Assembly: GCF_011022235.1 (NCBI RefSeq)
Contig: NZ_JAAIYP010000042.1
Location: 124,001 to 188,000 of the forward strand
Source of the DNA: Magnetospirillum aberrantis SpK
GTDB lineage: Bacteria; Pseudomonadota; Alphaproteobacteria; Rhodospirillales; Magnetospirillaceae
Length of the DNA stretch: 64,000 nucleotides
Reading direction: 5' to 3'
Shown: piece after piece, positions 34,469 to 43,887 of the stretch
How positions within the stretch are numbered: the stretch's first letter is position 1
How the letters are laid out: each line of letters begins with the position of its first letter
The notes under the pieces: generated by a model
What the model saw: only the letters and a program-made list of their open reading frames with translations
The model's database searches: none
What the model was told of the DNA's origin: nothing
Translations under genes and position numbers: made by a program

Positions 34469-36181
34469 ATGGTTGCGCCGCAGGGTCGTGGGCTGGTGTG
34501 GCGGTACAAGGGGCGCATCGTCGCCCTGGTGCTGGCGGTGGTGCTGGGCGCCAATTGGGCGTGGCAGACCACCGAACGCCGTGCCCAGGCCCTGGCCGAG
34601 GGCGACCGGCTGGTCGGGTCGCTGACCCGGTCCCTGGAATACCACGTCACCTCGTCGCTCAGATCGGTGTCCAGCCTGTTGGACGAGGCGGTCAACCGCA
34701 TCGATCCGGCGCAATGGCCGCAGCCCCATCTCGAGAGTTGGTTCCATGCCCGTCTGGCCGGCTATCCCGAGGTGCGGGCCATGCTGGTGGTGGACGCCGA
34801 AGGCAACCGCAAGGGCGAGGTCATCCTGCCCAACGGCCGCCCGCCGTTGGAACCGTCTCCCGAGAATATGGCCGGCCGCGATTTCTTCCAGAAACTGAAG
34901 GCCGATCCGCATGGCACCGCCATGGTGATCGGCACCCCCATCCTGCGCGGTCCGGGCGAAGGCTGCGTGCCGCTGGCCCGCGCCGTCCTGGATGCCGAGG
35001 GCGGGTTCGCCGGCATCGTGGTGGTCGGCCTCGACAGCGCGTCGTTGCGGGCCAAGCTGGAAACCGTGGCGATCGAGGACGCCGGCGGCACCGCCTTGTT
35101 CCGGTCGGACGCCACCTTTCTCGCCCGCACGCCGGGGCACGAGCGCTGGCTGGGCAAGGTGATGCCCGACAGTCCGGTGTTCCGTGAGCTGATCCCCCAG
35201 GCTTCCAGCGGCGTGGGCCATTTCATCGGTCGGGCCGACGGCAACGACAAGATCGTCGCCTACCGCACTTTCGCCGATTATCCGCTGGTGGCGGTGATCG
35301 GCGTGACCGAGAACACCGTGCTGCATGACTGGCGCGAGCAATTGTTCAAGGAAGGTATCGCCAATGCCGTGGTGCTGGTGGCGCTGCTGGTGCTGGCCAC
35401 CCTTTACGACTGGCGGGCCGAGGTCAGCCGGCGGCTGATGGCGGAATTGGAACAAAGCCACCGCGAGCTTGCGCATCAGGTCGAGGAACGCACCGCCTAT
35501 CTTGCCGCTTCCAACGCCGAACTGGCGCAGTTCACCTTCATCGCCTCGCACGATCTTCAAGAGCCGTTGCGCTCGGTCTCGAGCTTCCTGCAATTGTTGG
35601 AACGGCGCTACAAGGGGCAATTGGGGCCGGACGCCGACGAATACATCGCCTTCGCCGTCAACGGCGCCAAGCGCATGTCCACCTTGCTCAACGACGTTCT
35701 CGCCTATTCCCAGATCGGCAGCCCCAACCTGTTGCCGGGGCGCTGCGACACCAACGCCTTGGCGCGCGAGGCGCTGGCCAGCCTGGGCGACCTGGCCGGG
35801 GGCGAGGTGCGGATCGGCGAGTTGCCGGCGGTGGTGGCGGTGCCGTCACAGCTTTATTGCCTGTTCCAGAATTTGTTGGGCAACGCCCTCAAATACCGCA
35901 GCCAGGAACGCCCGGCGGTGGTGGCGGTCGGTGCCAGTGTCGTCGAGGACGGCTGGGTGCGGCTGGCGGTGACCGACAACGGTGTCGGCATCGACCCCCA
36001 GTATCACGAGCGCATATTCAAGATCTTCCAGCGCCTGCACCGGCGCGAGGATTTCGCCGGCACCGGGGTCGGGCTGGCGCTGTGCAAGAAGATCGTCGAA
36101 TCGGCCGGTGGCCGGCTGTGGGTGGAATCGCGCCCCGGCGAGGGCAGCACCTTCTACTTCACCTTGCCGGCGGCCGACTGA
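34469..36181 (+). CDS. Membrane sensor histidine kinase with periplasmic Cache-type domain
   Basis: The 570-residue protein has a first membrane helix at about 15-31, a periplasmic region (about 40-290) with double-Cache features ([39 protein letters not shown]), and a second membrane helix at about 310-325. A coiled coil leads to the HisKA domain with the phospho-acceptor His361 in [14 protein letters not shown]. The ATP domain has [10 protein letters not shown] (N box), [12 protein letters not shown] (G1) and [14 protein letters not shown] (G2). No response regulator lies beside it. The last 23 bp overlap the 3' end of convergent cobQ. The ligand is unknown. Confidence 0.93.
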   Translation: MVAPQGRGLVWRYKGRIVALVLAVVLGANWAWQTTERRAQALAEGDRLVGSLTRSLEYHVTSSLRSVSSLLDEAVNRIDPAQWPQPHLESWFHARLAGYPEVRAMLVVDAEGNRKGEVILPNGRPPLEPSPENMAGRDFFQKLKADPHGTAMVIGTPILRGPGEGCVPLARAVLDAEGGFAGIVVVGLDSASLRAKLETVAIEDAGGTALFRSDATFLARTPGHERWLGKVMPDSPVFRELIPQASSGVGHFIGRADGNDKIVAYRTFADYPLVAVIGVTENTVLHDWREQLFKEGIANAVVLVALLVLATLYDWRAEVSRRLMAELEQSHRELAHQVEERTAYLAASNAELAQFTFIASHDLQEPLRSVSSFLQLLERRYKGQLGPDADEYIAFAVNGAKRMSTLLNDVLAYSQIGSPNLLPGRCDTNALAREALASLGDLAGGEVRIGELPAVVAVPSQLYCLFQNLLGNALKYRSQERPAVVAVGASVVEDGWVRLAVTDNGVGIDPQYHERIFKIFQRLHRREDFAGTGVGLALCKKIVESAGGRLWVESRPGEGSTFYFTLPAAD

Positions 36182-37649
36182 GCGCCAACAGCCGGTCCAG
36201 GTCGATGGCCGCCTCGAGATGGTCGGCAAGACGGTCCAGCACGTCGTCCACCAGGGCCTCATAGGCCAATCCGCCGTCACGGCCGGGGCGCAACCCGGCC
36301 AGGAAGGCCGCGCGGAAACCGTCGGCGGCGAACAGGCCGTGCAGGTAACAACCCTGGACGCGGCCATCGGGTGAACGGGCTCCGTCCGCCTGTCCGGCCA
36401 GGGTCAGCAGCGGCCGGGCGCAATCGGGGCCCGTGGTGCGGCCCATGTGCATCTCGTAGCCCTTGACCGCGTGGCCGTGGCAATCGTGGCCGTTCACCTC
36501 GACCAGCACCTTGTCGCCGGCCATCACCGTTTCCACGTCGAGCAATCCCAGGCCCGGCGCCATGCCGCCGGCCGGTCCCTCGACCCCTTGCGGGTCGGCG
36601 ACGGACCGGCCCAGCATCTGATAGCCGGCACAGATGCCCAGCACCCGGCCGCCGCGCCGGACATGGGCCAGGATGTCCACGTCCCAGCCCTGTTGGCGCA
36701 GGAAGGTCAAATCGGCGATGGTCGCCTTTGACCCCGGCAAGATGATCAGGTCGGCATCGGCCGGCAATGGTTGCCCTGGCGGAACGATCGACAGGCGCAG
36801 GTCGGCCTCGGCGGCCAGCGGGTCGAAATCGTCGAAATTGGCGATGCGCGACACCTGCGGCACCACCACGTGCAGCACCTCGCCTTCGGTCCTGGCCGTG
36901 GCGCGGCCCAGCGAGGCGGCGTCCTCGGCCGGCAGGCGTCCGGCCTCGGCGAACCACGGCACCACGCCCAGACAGGGCAAGCCGCCGGTGTGGGCGGCCA
37001 TGATGTCGATGGCCGGGGTGAACAAGGCGGGATCGCCGCGGAACTTGTTGATCAGGTATCCGGCCAGCCGGGCGCGTTCGTTGTCCGGCAACAGCGCCCA
37101 GGTGCCGACCACGCTGGCCAGGACGCCGCCGCGGTCGATGTCGCCGACCAGCACCACCGGCACGTCGGCGGCTTCGGCGAAGCCCATGTTGGCGATGTCG
37201 GCGGCGCGCAGGTTGACCTCGGCGGCGCTGCCGGCGCCTTCGACCAGGATCAGGTCGGCGCCTTGGCCCAGCCGGTCGAAGCTTTCCAGGACGCGCGGCA
37301 ACAGGCTGGGCTTGAGCCGGTAATAATCGCGGGCGGCGGCGTTTGTCAGCACCTTGCCCTGCACCACCACCTGCGAGCCGACATCCGATTGCGGCTTCAG
37401 CAACACCGGGTTCATGTCGGCCACCGGGGCCAGACCGCAGGCGCGGGCCTGCAACGCCTGGGCGCGGCCGATCTCGCCGCCGTCGATGGTGACGGCGGCG
37501 TTGTTGGACATGTTCTGCGGCTTGAACGGACGCACGGCCAAGCCCCGCCGGGTATAGGCGCGGCAAAGCCCGGCCACCAGCAACGACTTGCCGACGTCCG
37601 AGCCGGTGCCCTGGAACATCAGGGCGCGGGGGCGGGTTTCAGCGGGCAA
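36159..37649 (-). CDS. cobQ: Cobyric acid synthase (glutamine-dependent amidotransferase)
   Basis: CobQ amidates side chains b, d, e and g of adenosylcobyrinic acid diamide. The 496-residue protein has the N-terminal synthetase domain ([56 protein letters not shown]) and a glutaminase domain with [12 protein letters not shown], which carries the nucleophilic Cys, and GYEMHMGRT. The start is taken as TTG 37649, which overlaps the stop of the upstream SYLF gene by 11 bp; ATG 37619 is the alternative. It runs in an operon cobO-SYLF-cobQ. Confidence 0.95.
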   Translation of the reverse strand: MPAETRPRALMFQGTGSDVGKSLLVAGLCRAYTRRGLAVRPFKPQNMSNNAAVTIDGGEIGRAQALQARACGLAPVADMNPVLLKPQSDVGSQVVVQGKVLTNAAARDYYRLKPSLLPRVLESFDRLGQGADLILVEGAGSAAEVNLRAADIANMGFAEAADVPVVLVGDIDRGGVLASVVGTWALLPDNERARLAGYLINKFRGDPALFTPAIDIMAAHTGGLPCLGVVPWFAEAGRLPAEDAASLGRATARTEGEVLHVVVPQVSRIANFDDFDPLAAEADLRLSIVPPGQPLPADADLIILPGSKATIADLTFLRQQGWDVDILAHVRRGGRVLGICAGYQMLGRSVADPQGVEGPAGGMAPGLGLLDVETVMAGDKVLVEVNGHDCHGHAVKGYEMHMGRTTGPDCARPLLTLAGQADGARSPDGRVQGCYLHGLFAADGFRAAFLAGLRPGRDGGLAYEALVDDVLDRLADHLEAAIDLDRLLALSRPPAR

Positions 37650-38337
37650 GCAGGTCTCTCAGACGGTTGGATTGCGGGGCGTCGAGCCGCCGCGCGATCA
37701 GGATGTCCTCGGGGCTCGGGTTGCCGCCGTAATAGGCGGCGTTCCACGAATGACGCGGCAGGATGCCCGACCCTTCCAGCGTGGCGCCGCCATAGGCGCC
37801 CACCGCCTTGGAAAAGGCGTAGATGTCGGCGCCGACGTTCAGCGTGGTCGCCGCCTCGGCGCCGGCGCCCAGATGGGCCAACGCCACCCCGGCGTCGGCG
37901 CCGGCCTTGAAGCGGTTGTCCATGATGGCGCGCAAGCCGCCGTCGGTCATGATGACGAACATGGTTTCCGCGTCCTGGACACCGATTTGCAGTCCGACCG
38001 AGCCCGACGCCACCGAATAGAAGGCCGGTCCCGACCATTGGCCGTCCCGGTCGCGGGTCAACAGGATGCCGGTGCCGTATTCGGCGCCCAGGAAAAAGCC
38101 GCCCTTGACCAGATCGGGCACGATCAGCACCGCCCGTGCGCCGGGCAAAAGGCGGGCGATGTGGGGTTCCATGTTGGGATCGCGGCGCAGCCGCTCCACC
38201 GTGGCCTCGGCCCGGCCGATCATGCGGGTCTGGTCGGTGACCACCTGTTGGGCGTGGGCCAAGGGGGTGTCCAGGGGGGCGGCCAGCAAGGCCACAATCA
38301 GGGCCACGGTCTGGAGAACGGCGGACAAAGGACGCAT
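37639..38337 (-). CDS. SYLF/Ysc84-type lipid-binding protein, exported
   Basis: The 232-residue product has a signal peptide (about 1-29, cleavage after AHA) and a SYLF domain: [64 protein letters not shown] and [18 protein letters not shown] domains bind phosphoinositides or other lipids; bacterial exported versions are poorly understood. It starts 3 bp after the cobO stop and overlaps the cobQ start, so it is embedded in a cobalamin operon. Nothing in its sequence suggests a role in corrin chemistry. Confidence 0.9.
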   Translation of the reverse strand: MRPLSAVLQTVALIVALLAAPLDTPLAHAQQVVTDQTRMIGRAEATVERLRRDPNMEPHIARLLPGARAVLIVPDLVKGGFFLGAEYGTGILLTRDRDGQWSGPAFYSVASGSVGLQIGVQDAETMFVIMTDGGLRAIMDNRFKAGADAGVALAHLGAGAEAATTLNVGADIYAFSKAVGAYGGATLEGSGILPRHSWNAAYYGGNPSPEDILIARRLDAPQSNRLRDLLAR

Positions 38338-38340
38338 GGG

Positions 38341-38943
38341 CTAGAACTCCACGCCCGGCTGGGCCTTGATGCCTTCGCGGAAGGGATGCTTGAGCATGGT
38401 CATCTCGGTCGCCAGGTCGGCGGCCTCGATCACCTGGGGCAGGGCGTTGCGGCCGGTCATCACCACGTGCTGGCCCTCGGGGCGTTCGGCCAGCGCCGCC
38501 GCCACCTCGTCCCACGACAGGTAGTCGTAGCGCAGCGCCACGTTGATCTCGTCCAGGATGACCATGCGGGTGTCGGCATCGGCCAGCATGGCCCGCGCCG
38601 CCTCCCAGGCGCGCTGGGCGGCCAGGATGTCGCGCTCGCGGTCCTGGGTCTCCCAGGTGAAGCCCTCGCCCATGGCCTTGAAGGTGACGCCCGGCAGGCT
38701 TTCCAGGATCCGGCGCTCGGCGGTGTCCCAGGCACCCTTGATGAACTGGACCACGCCGACCTTGAATCCGTGGCCGACGCAGCGCAGCGCCATGCCGAAG
38801 GCGGCGGTGGACTTGCCCTTGCCGGGGCCGGTGTGGACGATCAGCAAGCCCTTCTCGCCGACCTTCTTCGCCATCAGCTTGTCGCGGCTGGCCTTTTTCT
38901 TGGCCATCTTGTCCTTGTGGCGTTGCAAGGCGTCTTCGGTCAT
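38341..38943 (-). CDS. cobO: Cob(I)yrinic acid a,c-diamide adenosyltransferase
   Basis: CobO/BtuR transfers the adenosyl group of ATP to cobalt, forming the Co-C bond. The 200-residue protein has the P-loop HTGPGKGKSTAAFG (about 37-50), VVQFIKGAWDTAERR, MVILDEINVALRYDYL and HVVMTGRNALPQ. A lysine-rich N-terminus (HKDKMAKKKASRDKL) precedes the core as usual. It heads the minus-strand cobO-SYLF-cobQ operon and is divergent from the gene at 38977 with 33 bp between starts. Confidence 0.97.
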   Translation of the reverse strand: MTEDALQRHKDKMAKKKASRDKLMAKKVGEKGLLIVHTGPGKGKSTAAFGMALRCVGHGFKVGVVQFIKGAWDTAERRILESLPGVTFKAMGEGFTWETQDRERDILAAQRAWEAARAMLADADTRMVILDEINVALRYDYLSWDEVAAALAERPEGQHVVMTGRNALPQVIEAADLATEMTMLKHPFREGIKAQPGVEF

Positions 38944-38976
38944 AACGCTACTTCCGGTGCAAGAGGGGTTTCGACG

Positions 38977-40083
38977 ATGCGTATGTTCGCGGTGGTGATA
39001 ACCGCTCTCATGATGCTTGCCGCAACCGGCGCCTCGGCGCAAGGGCCACGCGCCCTGTCCGAATGGATGTTGTCGGGAAACGGCTCGGCGGTGGCGGTGG
39101 GACATGTGGGCGCCGACGCCGTGGCGGTGGCGGTGAAAGGTCCCAAGGGACCCAGGCTGGTGCAGCTCGATTCCCGTCTGCGACCGGTGGACGACTTCAC
39201 CCTGCCCGGTTCCGATTCGTGGGCGCGGGCCTTGGCGACGCCGCCCGGCGCGGTGGCCCTGGTGGCCGGTCCGGCCGAGCCGGCGGGGTTCGAGCGCGGC
39301 ATCGCCGTGTGGCGGTGGCAGGTGGGACCCGATGGCCGCCTGATGCAGGATTGGCTGCGCCGCTTTCGCCGCACCGCGCTTGACGACGGCTGGGGGGCGG
39401 TGGCGCTTGACGACGGCGGGCTGGTGGTGGCCGGCCGCACCGGCCGCGAGGGCGCATGGATCCTGCGGCTGGACGCGGCGGGCGATCCGGCATGGCGGCG
39501 GCTGGCGCCGCCGGTGGCCGCCGATGGCGTGTTCGAAGCCCGTGCCGTGGGGGTGGCCGCCGACGGCGACGTTCTGGTGGCGGCCTATGGCGCGGTTTCG
39601 CCGCTGGAGCCGGGGGGGGTGTGGGTGCTGCGCTTCGACGGCGCCGGCAATGACCGTTCGCAACTGGTGATCGACGAAGCCGAGGACGAGCATCCCGAAA
39701 CCCTGGCCGCTTTCGCCGATGGCGGCATGGTGGTGGCCGGCTGGTCGCTGGCGGTGGCCGAGGGGGTGCGTGCGCCCATGGCCGAGCGCCAAGCCTGGCT
39801 GGTGCGTATCGGCGCCGATGGCCGCATCGCCTGGGACCGGCGCTGGCCGGGCGGTGTCGGGGCGGTTACCGCGGTGGCGGCGCTGGAGGACGGCGGCGTC
39901 CTGGTGGCCGGTCAGGTGGCGGGGGGCGCCGTTCTGACCCGTCTTGGTTCCGATGGCGGAACGGTTTGGGAATGGCGCCGCCAGGGGGCCGTGCTCAACG
40001 GCCTTGCCCTGTTGCCCGACGGCCGGGCCGTGGCGGCGGGCGAACGGCGCGGCCGGCCGTGGGGCGTGCGTTTCGAGTATTAG
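38977..40083 (+). CDS. Exported protein with beta-propeller-like repeats, unknown function
   Basis: The 368-residue product starts with a signal peptide (MRMFAVVITALMMLAATGASA, cleavage near residue 21); GAGGGG precedes the ATG. The mature protein repeats a unit of about 50 residues of the form D-G-G-x-V-V-A-G ... W-x-x-R-(L/I)-x-x-x-G: ALDDGGLVVAGR, FADGGMVVAGW, LEDGGVLVAGQ, LLPDGRAVAAGE. This resembles delta-60 or related beta-propeller repeats, suggesting a periplasmic propeller. No catalytic motif is visible. The long open frame upstream to 37588 is antisense to cobO and was ignored. Confidence 0.75.
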   Translation: MRMFAVVITALMMLAATGASAQGPRALSEWMLSGNGSAVAVGHVGADAVAVAVKGPKGPRLVQLDSRLRPVDDFTLPGSDSWARALATPPGAVALVAGPAEPAGFERGIAVWRWQVGPDGRLMQDWLRRFRRTALDDGWGAVALDDGGLVVAGRTGREGAWILRLDAAGDPAWRRLAPPVAADGVFEARAVGVAADGDVLVAAYGAVSPLEPGGVWVLRFDGAGNDRSQLVIDEAEDEHPETLAAFADGGMVVAGWSLAVAEGVRAPMAERQAWLVRIGADGRIAWDRRWPGGVGAVTAVAALEDGGVLVAGQVAGGAVLTRLGSDGGTVWEWRRQGAVLNGLALLPDGRAVAAGERRGRPWGVRFEY

Positions 40084-40085
40084 GG

Positions 40086-40113
40086 TGCCGAGCGTTGAAT
40101 CCGACGCTCGGCA
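40086..40113. other. 10-bp hairpin directly after the propeller gene
   Basis: TGCCGAGCGT (40086-40095) and ACGCTCGGCA (40104-40113) form a perfect stem 2 bp after the stop codon. There is no T-run. It stands immediately before structured repeat copy C. Confidence 0.75.
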
Positions 40114-40118
40114 TGACC

Positions 40119-40170
40119 TGCGGCCGTTGAGGCCGCGGCCAAGCGTGCGGAGGCACGCGCCCGGCGAGGG
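40119..40170 (+). repeat. Structured two-hairpin repeat, copy C
   Basis: Stem 1 is GCGGCC (40120-40125), loop GTTGA, GGCCGC (40131-40136). GGCCAAG follows at 40137-40143. Stem 2 is CGTGC (40144-40148), loop GGAG, GCACG (40153-40157). The tail CGCCCGGCGAGGG is at 40158-40170. The stems differ from copies A and B at most positions while pairing is kept. The element lies between two other strong hairpins in a gap between convergent genes. Confidence 0.82.
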
Positions 40171-40184
40171 CTGAATGTAAAATG

Positions 40185-40218
40185 GACCATCGGGCGTCAG
40201 GTTTGACGTCCGATGGTC
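40185..40218 (-). terminator. Terminator-like palindrome after gluQ
   Basis: On the minus strand 15-nt arms (40204-40218 and 40185-40199, one mismatch) form a hairpin with a 4-nt loop that overlaps the last base of the gluQ stop codon and is followed by CATTTTACATT. Confidence 0.65.
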
Positions 40219-41060
40219 TAAAAGCCGGCCATGGCGCGCACCTCGGCGGCGCTGTGGCCCGCCTCGCGCAACGCCTGAAGGGTCAGGCTGCGGTCGCGTT
40301 TGGCGAAGCGTTTGCCGCTGTCGTCGGTCAACAGCCGGTGATGGTGGTAGTCGGGCGTCGGCAGTTCCAGCAACGCCTGCAACAGCCGATGGACGTGGCT
40401 GGCGGCGAACAGGTCCACGCCCCGTGTGACCAGGGTCACATCCTGAAGGGCGTCGTCCACCGTCACCGCCAGGTGGTAGCTGGTGGGCGTGTCCTTGCGG
40501 GCCAGCACCACGTCGCCGAAGATTTCCGGCGCCGCCACCTGCGGACCGGCGGCATGGTCCAGCCAGCGCAGGGGACCCGCCTGTCTTATGGCCTGGGTCA
40601 TGTCGAGCCTGAGGGCGTGGGGTTCGCCGGCGGCCATGCGGTCGGCCCGTTCGGCCGGGTCCAGGCGGCGGCACAGGCCGGGATAAAGCACGCCGTCGGG
40701 TCCGTGCGGGGCATGGCCCGACCGCGCCACCTCGTCGGCGATGTCCTTGCGGGTGCAGAAACAGGGATAGAGCAGGTTCCGGGCCGCGAGCCGGGCCAGG
40801 GCCGCGCGGTAATCGTCGAAATGTTCGGACTGGCGGCGTACCGGCCGTTCCCACTCCAGCCTCAGCCATCCCAGGTCCTCTTCGATGCCGGCGACGAATT
40901 CGTCGCGGCAGCGGCCGGAGTCGATGTCCTCGATCCGCAGCAGGAAACGCCCCGCCTTTCCCGCCTGGGCGGCGGCGAACAGGGCGGAATGGGCGTGGCC
41001 CAGATGCAGCCGCCCGGTGGGGCTGGGCGCGAAGCGGGTGACGAAGGGGGGTTGGTCCAT
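40218..41060 (-). CDS. gluQ: Glutamyl-Q tRNA(Asp) synthetase
   Basis: GluQ/YadB charges glutamate onto queuosine 34 of tRNA(Asp). It is a truncated GluRS lacking the anticodon-binding domain; the 280-residue length fits. The class I signature is RFAPSPTGRLHLGHAHSAL, and the KMSKS-like loop is GKRFAKRDRSL. A zinc site is suggested by LYPCFCTR and YPGLCRR. ATG 41060 (MDQPPFV) is chosen; ATG 41072 would add four residues. It stands alone on the minus strand, divergent from the esterase. Confidence 0.95.
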   Translation of the reverse strand: MDQPPFVTRFAPSPTGRLHLGHAHSALFAAAQAGKAGRFLLRIEDIDSGRCRDEFVAGIEEDLGWLRLEWERPVRRQSEHFDDYRAALARLAARNLLYPCFCTRKDIADEVARSGHAPHGPDGVLYPGLCRRLDPAERADRMAAGEPHALRLDMTQAIRQAGPLRWLDHAAGPQVAAPEIFGDVVLARKDTPTSYHLAVTVDDALQDVTLVTRGVDLFAASHVHRLLQALLELPTPDYHHHRLLTDDSGKRFAKRDRSLTLQALREAGHSAAEVRAMAGF

Positions 41061-41110
41061 GGCCGTTACCATACCATAATCACTCTATCGACCCCAGCCG
41101 GAGACCTACC

Positions 41111-41779
41111 ATGACCGCTCTGCTTTCCGGCCCCGAGGCGTTGCCGCTGTCGGGGGACTCCGCCCGTCAACTGGTGGTGCTGTTGCATGGCGTCGGCGCC
41201 GACGGCGCCGACTTGGCCGAACTGGTTCCCTATCTGGCGCCCGCCTTGCCGGACGCGGCGTTTTTGTCCCCCGACGGGCCGGAACCTTACGACATGGCGC
41301 CGTTCGGCCGGCAATGGTTCTCGCTGGCCGACCGCTCCGGCCCGGCCTTGGCCCAGGGCGTGCGACAGGCCGCCACGGTGCTTGACGCCTATCTCGACCA
41401 GCAATTGGCCCGTTTCGGCCTGACCGAGGCGGAATGCGCGGTGATCGGCTTTTCCCAAGGCACCATGACCGCGTTGCAGGTGGCGCCGCGCCGCGAACGG
41501 CCCCTGGCGGCGGTGGTGGGTTTTTCCGGCGCCCTGGTGGCGGCCGAGACACTGGCCGCCGAATTGCGGTCCCGTCCCAGGGTGCTGCTGATCCACGGCG
41601 ACGCCGACGAGGTGGTCAACCCGGCCTGCCTGGCCCAGGCCGAACAGGCCCTGACGGCGGTGGGCATTCCGGTGCTGGCGGAAAGCCGGCCGGGACTGGG
41701 CCATTCCATCGACGGCCCCGGCCTGTCCCTGGCCATCGGCGTGTTGCGTCAGGTGTTCGGTCTGGAAGAGGATGGCTGA
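41111..41779 (+). CDS. Phospholipase/carboxylesterase family hydrolase
   Basis: This 222-residue alpha/beta hydrolase belongs to the acyl-protein-thioesterase-like esterases (YpfH/carboxylesterase 2 type). The nucleophile elbow is VIGFSQGTM (Ser near residue 118). The oxyanion region is VVLLHGVGADGADL. The catalytic Asp and His are probably in LLIHGDADEVV and GLGHSID. No signal peptide is present, so it is cytoplasmic. The natural substrate is unknown. It is transcribed alone, facing away from gluQ. Confidence 0.9.
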   Translation: MTALLSGPEALPLSGDSARQLVVLLHGVGADGADLAELVPYLAPALPDAAFLSPDGPEPYDMAPFGRQWFSLADRSGPALAQGVRQAATVLDAYLDQQLARFGLTEAECAVIGFSQGTMTALQVAPRRERPLAAVVGFSGALVAAETLAAELRSRPRVLLIHGDADEVVNPACLAQAEQALTAVGIPVLAESRPGLGHSIDGPGLSLAIGVLRQVFGLEEDG

Positions 41780-41876
41780 ACAGCTTTTCCCGTAACCGTA
41801 ACAGGGGCGGTATGGATTTGACCGCTCGGATACAGTATGTTGGGCCAGCCCTCGCCGAGAGGAGGTGCCGGTCGCC

Positions 41877-42428
41877 GTGGAAGCCTATCCCGCCCTGGTT
41901 CTGAACGCCGATTTCCGGCCGCTCAGCTATCTGCCCCTGTCCCTGTGGTCCTGGCAGGAGGCGGTCAAGGCAGCGGTTGCCGGGCGGGTCAACATTGTCT
42001 CGGAATACGACCGGGTGATCCATTCGCCGTCCTGGCAGATGCGGCTTCCCAGTGTCATTTCGCTTAAGGAATATATCCCGGCGGGGCGGAAGCCGGCCTT
42101 CACCCGCTTCAACGTGTTCCTGCGCGACCATTTCGCCTGTCAATATTGCGGCCGGTCGTTGCCGGTGCACGATCTGACCTTCGACCACGTCATTCCGCGC
42201 GCCATGGGCGGGCGCACCAACTGGACCAACGTGGTCGCCGCCTGCGGTCCGTGCAATCTGGTCAAGGGTTGCCGGCTGCCGCGTCAGGCCGGCATGCGCC
42301 TGCTGCGCTGGCCGGTCGAGCCGTCGAGCTTCGAACTGCACGAAGCGGGGCGGGCCTTCCCACCCAACTACCTGCACCATTCCTGGCGCGATTTCCTTTA
42401 TTGGGATTCCGAACTGGAGCAGTTTTAG
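41877..42428 (+). CDS. HNH endonuclease-domain protein
   Basis: The protein of about 183 residues starts VEAYPALVLNADFRPLSYLPLSLWSWQEAVKA. It contains a zinc-stabilised HNH motif: FACQYCGRSL, LTFDHVIPRAMGGRTNWTNVVAACGPCNLVKG, with two CxxC pairs around the His-Asn-His core. This compact form is widespread and chromosomal in alphaproteobacteria; its role (repair, restriction or other) is not settled. GTG 41877 has AGGAGG 12 nt upstream; GTG 41865 directly abuts that site and is less likely. The small AmpG leader frame follows. Confidence 0.9.
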   Translation: MEAYPALVLNADFRPLSYLPLSLWSWQEAVKAAVAGRVNIVSEYDRVIHSPSWQMRLPSVISLKEYIPAGRKPAFTRFNVFLRDHFACQYCGRSLPVHDLTFDHVIPRAMGGRTNWTNVVAACGPCNLVKGCRLPRQAGMRLLRWPVEPSSFELHEAGRAFPPNYLHHSWRDFLYWDSELEQF

Positions 42429-42484
42429 CCCGTTAACCCTTTTTCCGCTAAACTGCCGGTTCCCTTCCGTCAGGACATCCGACC

Positions 42485-42544
42485 ATGTCGCCACGCCGTT
42501 CCCGTTCCGCGTTCCAGGTCCCGACCCGCCACGGTGCGGCATGA
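42485..42544 (+). other. Possible 19-codon leader ORF coupled to the AmpG-like gene
   Basis: An ATG at 42485, preceded by AGGAC about ten bases upstream, opens a frame of 19 codons rich in Arg and Ser. It ends at TGA 42542-42544, overlapping the ATG of the permease gene (ATGA). The permease has no strong ribosome binding site of its own, so coupled translation is plausible. Coding evidence beyond position is lacking. Confidence 0.35.
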
Positions 42545-43833
42545 GCGGGCGTTGGCGCGCCGCCTGGGCGGTCTATGGCGACCGGCGCATCCTGTCCATC
42601 TTCCTGTTCGGCTTTTCCAGCGGGTTGCCGCTGCTCCTGACCAAAAGCGGCTCGACGCTGGGGGCGTGGCTGACCGACGCCCATGTGGATCTGGCGTCCA
42701 TCACCATGCTGGCCTGGGCCGGCATGCCCTATTCGCTGAAATTTTTGTGGGCGCCGTTTCTCGACCGGCTGAGCCCGCCCTTGGGCTTCGCCCGGCTGGG
42801 CCAGCGGCGCGGCTGGATGCTGCTGCTCCAGATCGTGTTGGCCGCGTCGATCGTGTTCCTGGCGATGGTTCCGGCGGACGATACCTGGATGATGGGGCTG
42901 GGCGTTTTGCTGGTGGCGTTCTGTTCCGCCAGCCAGGACGTGGTGGTCGATGCCTATCGCGTCGATATCCTGGTTGCCGACAAACAGGCGCCGGGTGCGA
43001 CCATGATCCAGGCCGGCTATCGCATCGCCATGCTGGTGGCCGGCGCCGGCGCGCTGTGGCTGGCCGAACACTTCCTGACCTGGCCCGAGGTCTACATGGT
43101 GATGGCCGGCATGGTGGGAATCGGCATGGTGGCGACGCTGTGCAATCCCGAACCGCATCTGGGCGAGCGCACGCCCATCCCGCCCGGCGCGCGGGCGTGG
43201 ATCGAGGACGCGGTGGTGTCGCCGTTCGCCGACATGCTGCGCCGTCAGGGCGGCGCGCTGTTCGCCATTCTGGCCTTCATCATGCTGTTCAAGCTGTGCG
43301 ACGCCATTCCCGGCTCGGTGGCGACGCCGTTCTACAAGGCCATGGGTTTCAGCAACGACGAAATCGCCGGCATCACCAAGGTGTTCGGCCTGGGCGCCAC
43401 CATGATCGGGCTGGCGCTGGGCGGCGTGGTGGCGGTGCGTCTGGGATTGTTGCGGGCGTTGTTCATTACCGGGGTTCTTCAGGCGGTGTCCAACCTGATG
43501 TATGTGTGGCAGACCTTCATGGGCCATGACCGTCTTGCCCTGGTCGCCACCATCGCCATCGAGAACGTCAGCGGCTCCATGGCCGCGACGGTGTTCGTCG
43601 CCTATCTGTCGCGGCTGTGCAGCCTGAATTATTCCGCCACCCAATACGCCCTGTTGTCGGCCCTGGCGGCGGTGGGCACCAACTTCTTCTCGGGTTTCAG
43701 CGGCATGCTGGTGCAGAGCATGGGCTGGGCGGGGTTCTTCGCCTTCACCACCCTGACGGCGTTGCCGGGCATGGCCATCCTGGTATGGCTGATGCGCAAC
43801 ATGCCAGTGGAAGCGACCGCGGAGCGGGCTTAA
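42541..43833 (+). CDS. AmpG-like MFS permease
   Basis: The 430-residue protein has about 12 membrane segments and the AmpG pattern: FLFGFSSGLPLLLTKSGSTLGAWL at the N-terminus, LAWAGMPYSLKFLWAPFLDR, AFCSASQDVVVDAYRVDIL and SQLSATQYALLSA-like NYSATQYALLSALAAVG. AmpG imports GlcNAc-anhydroMurNAc peptides for cell-wall recycling and can influence beta-lactamase induction. No ampC or other recycling gene lies nearby in this window. It may be coupled to a short upstream frame. Confidence 0.9.
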   Translation: MSGRWRAAWAVYGDRRILSIFLFGFSSGLPLLLTKSGSTLGAWLTDAHVDLASITMLAWAGMPYSLKFLWAPFLDRLSPPLGFARLGQRRGWMLLLQIVLAASIVFLAMVPADDTWMMGLGVLLVAFCSASQDVVVDAYRVDILVADKQAPGATMIQAGYRIAMLVAGAGALWLAEHFLTWPEVYMVMAGMVGIGMVATLCNPEPHLGERTPIPPGARAWIEDAVVSPFADMLRRQGGALFAILAFIMLFKLCDAIPGSVATPFYKAMGFSNDEIAGITKVFGLGATMIGLALGGVVAVRLGLLRALFITGVLQAVSNLMYVWQTFMGHDRLALVATIAIENVSGSMAATVFVAYLSRLCSLNYSATQYALLSALAAVGTNFFSGFSGMLVQSMGWAGFFAFTTLTALPGMAILVWLMRNMPVEATAERA

Positions 43834-43887
43834 TCTAGACGTCGTTTCCGCGCGATCTTCACCATACCGTCAGGTTGCGCATGCTCC

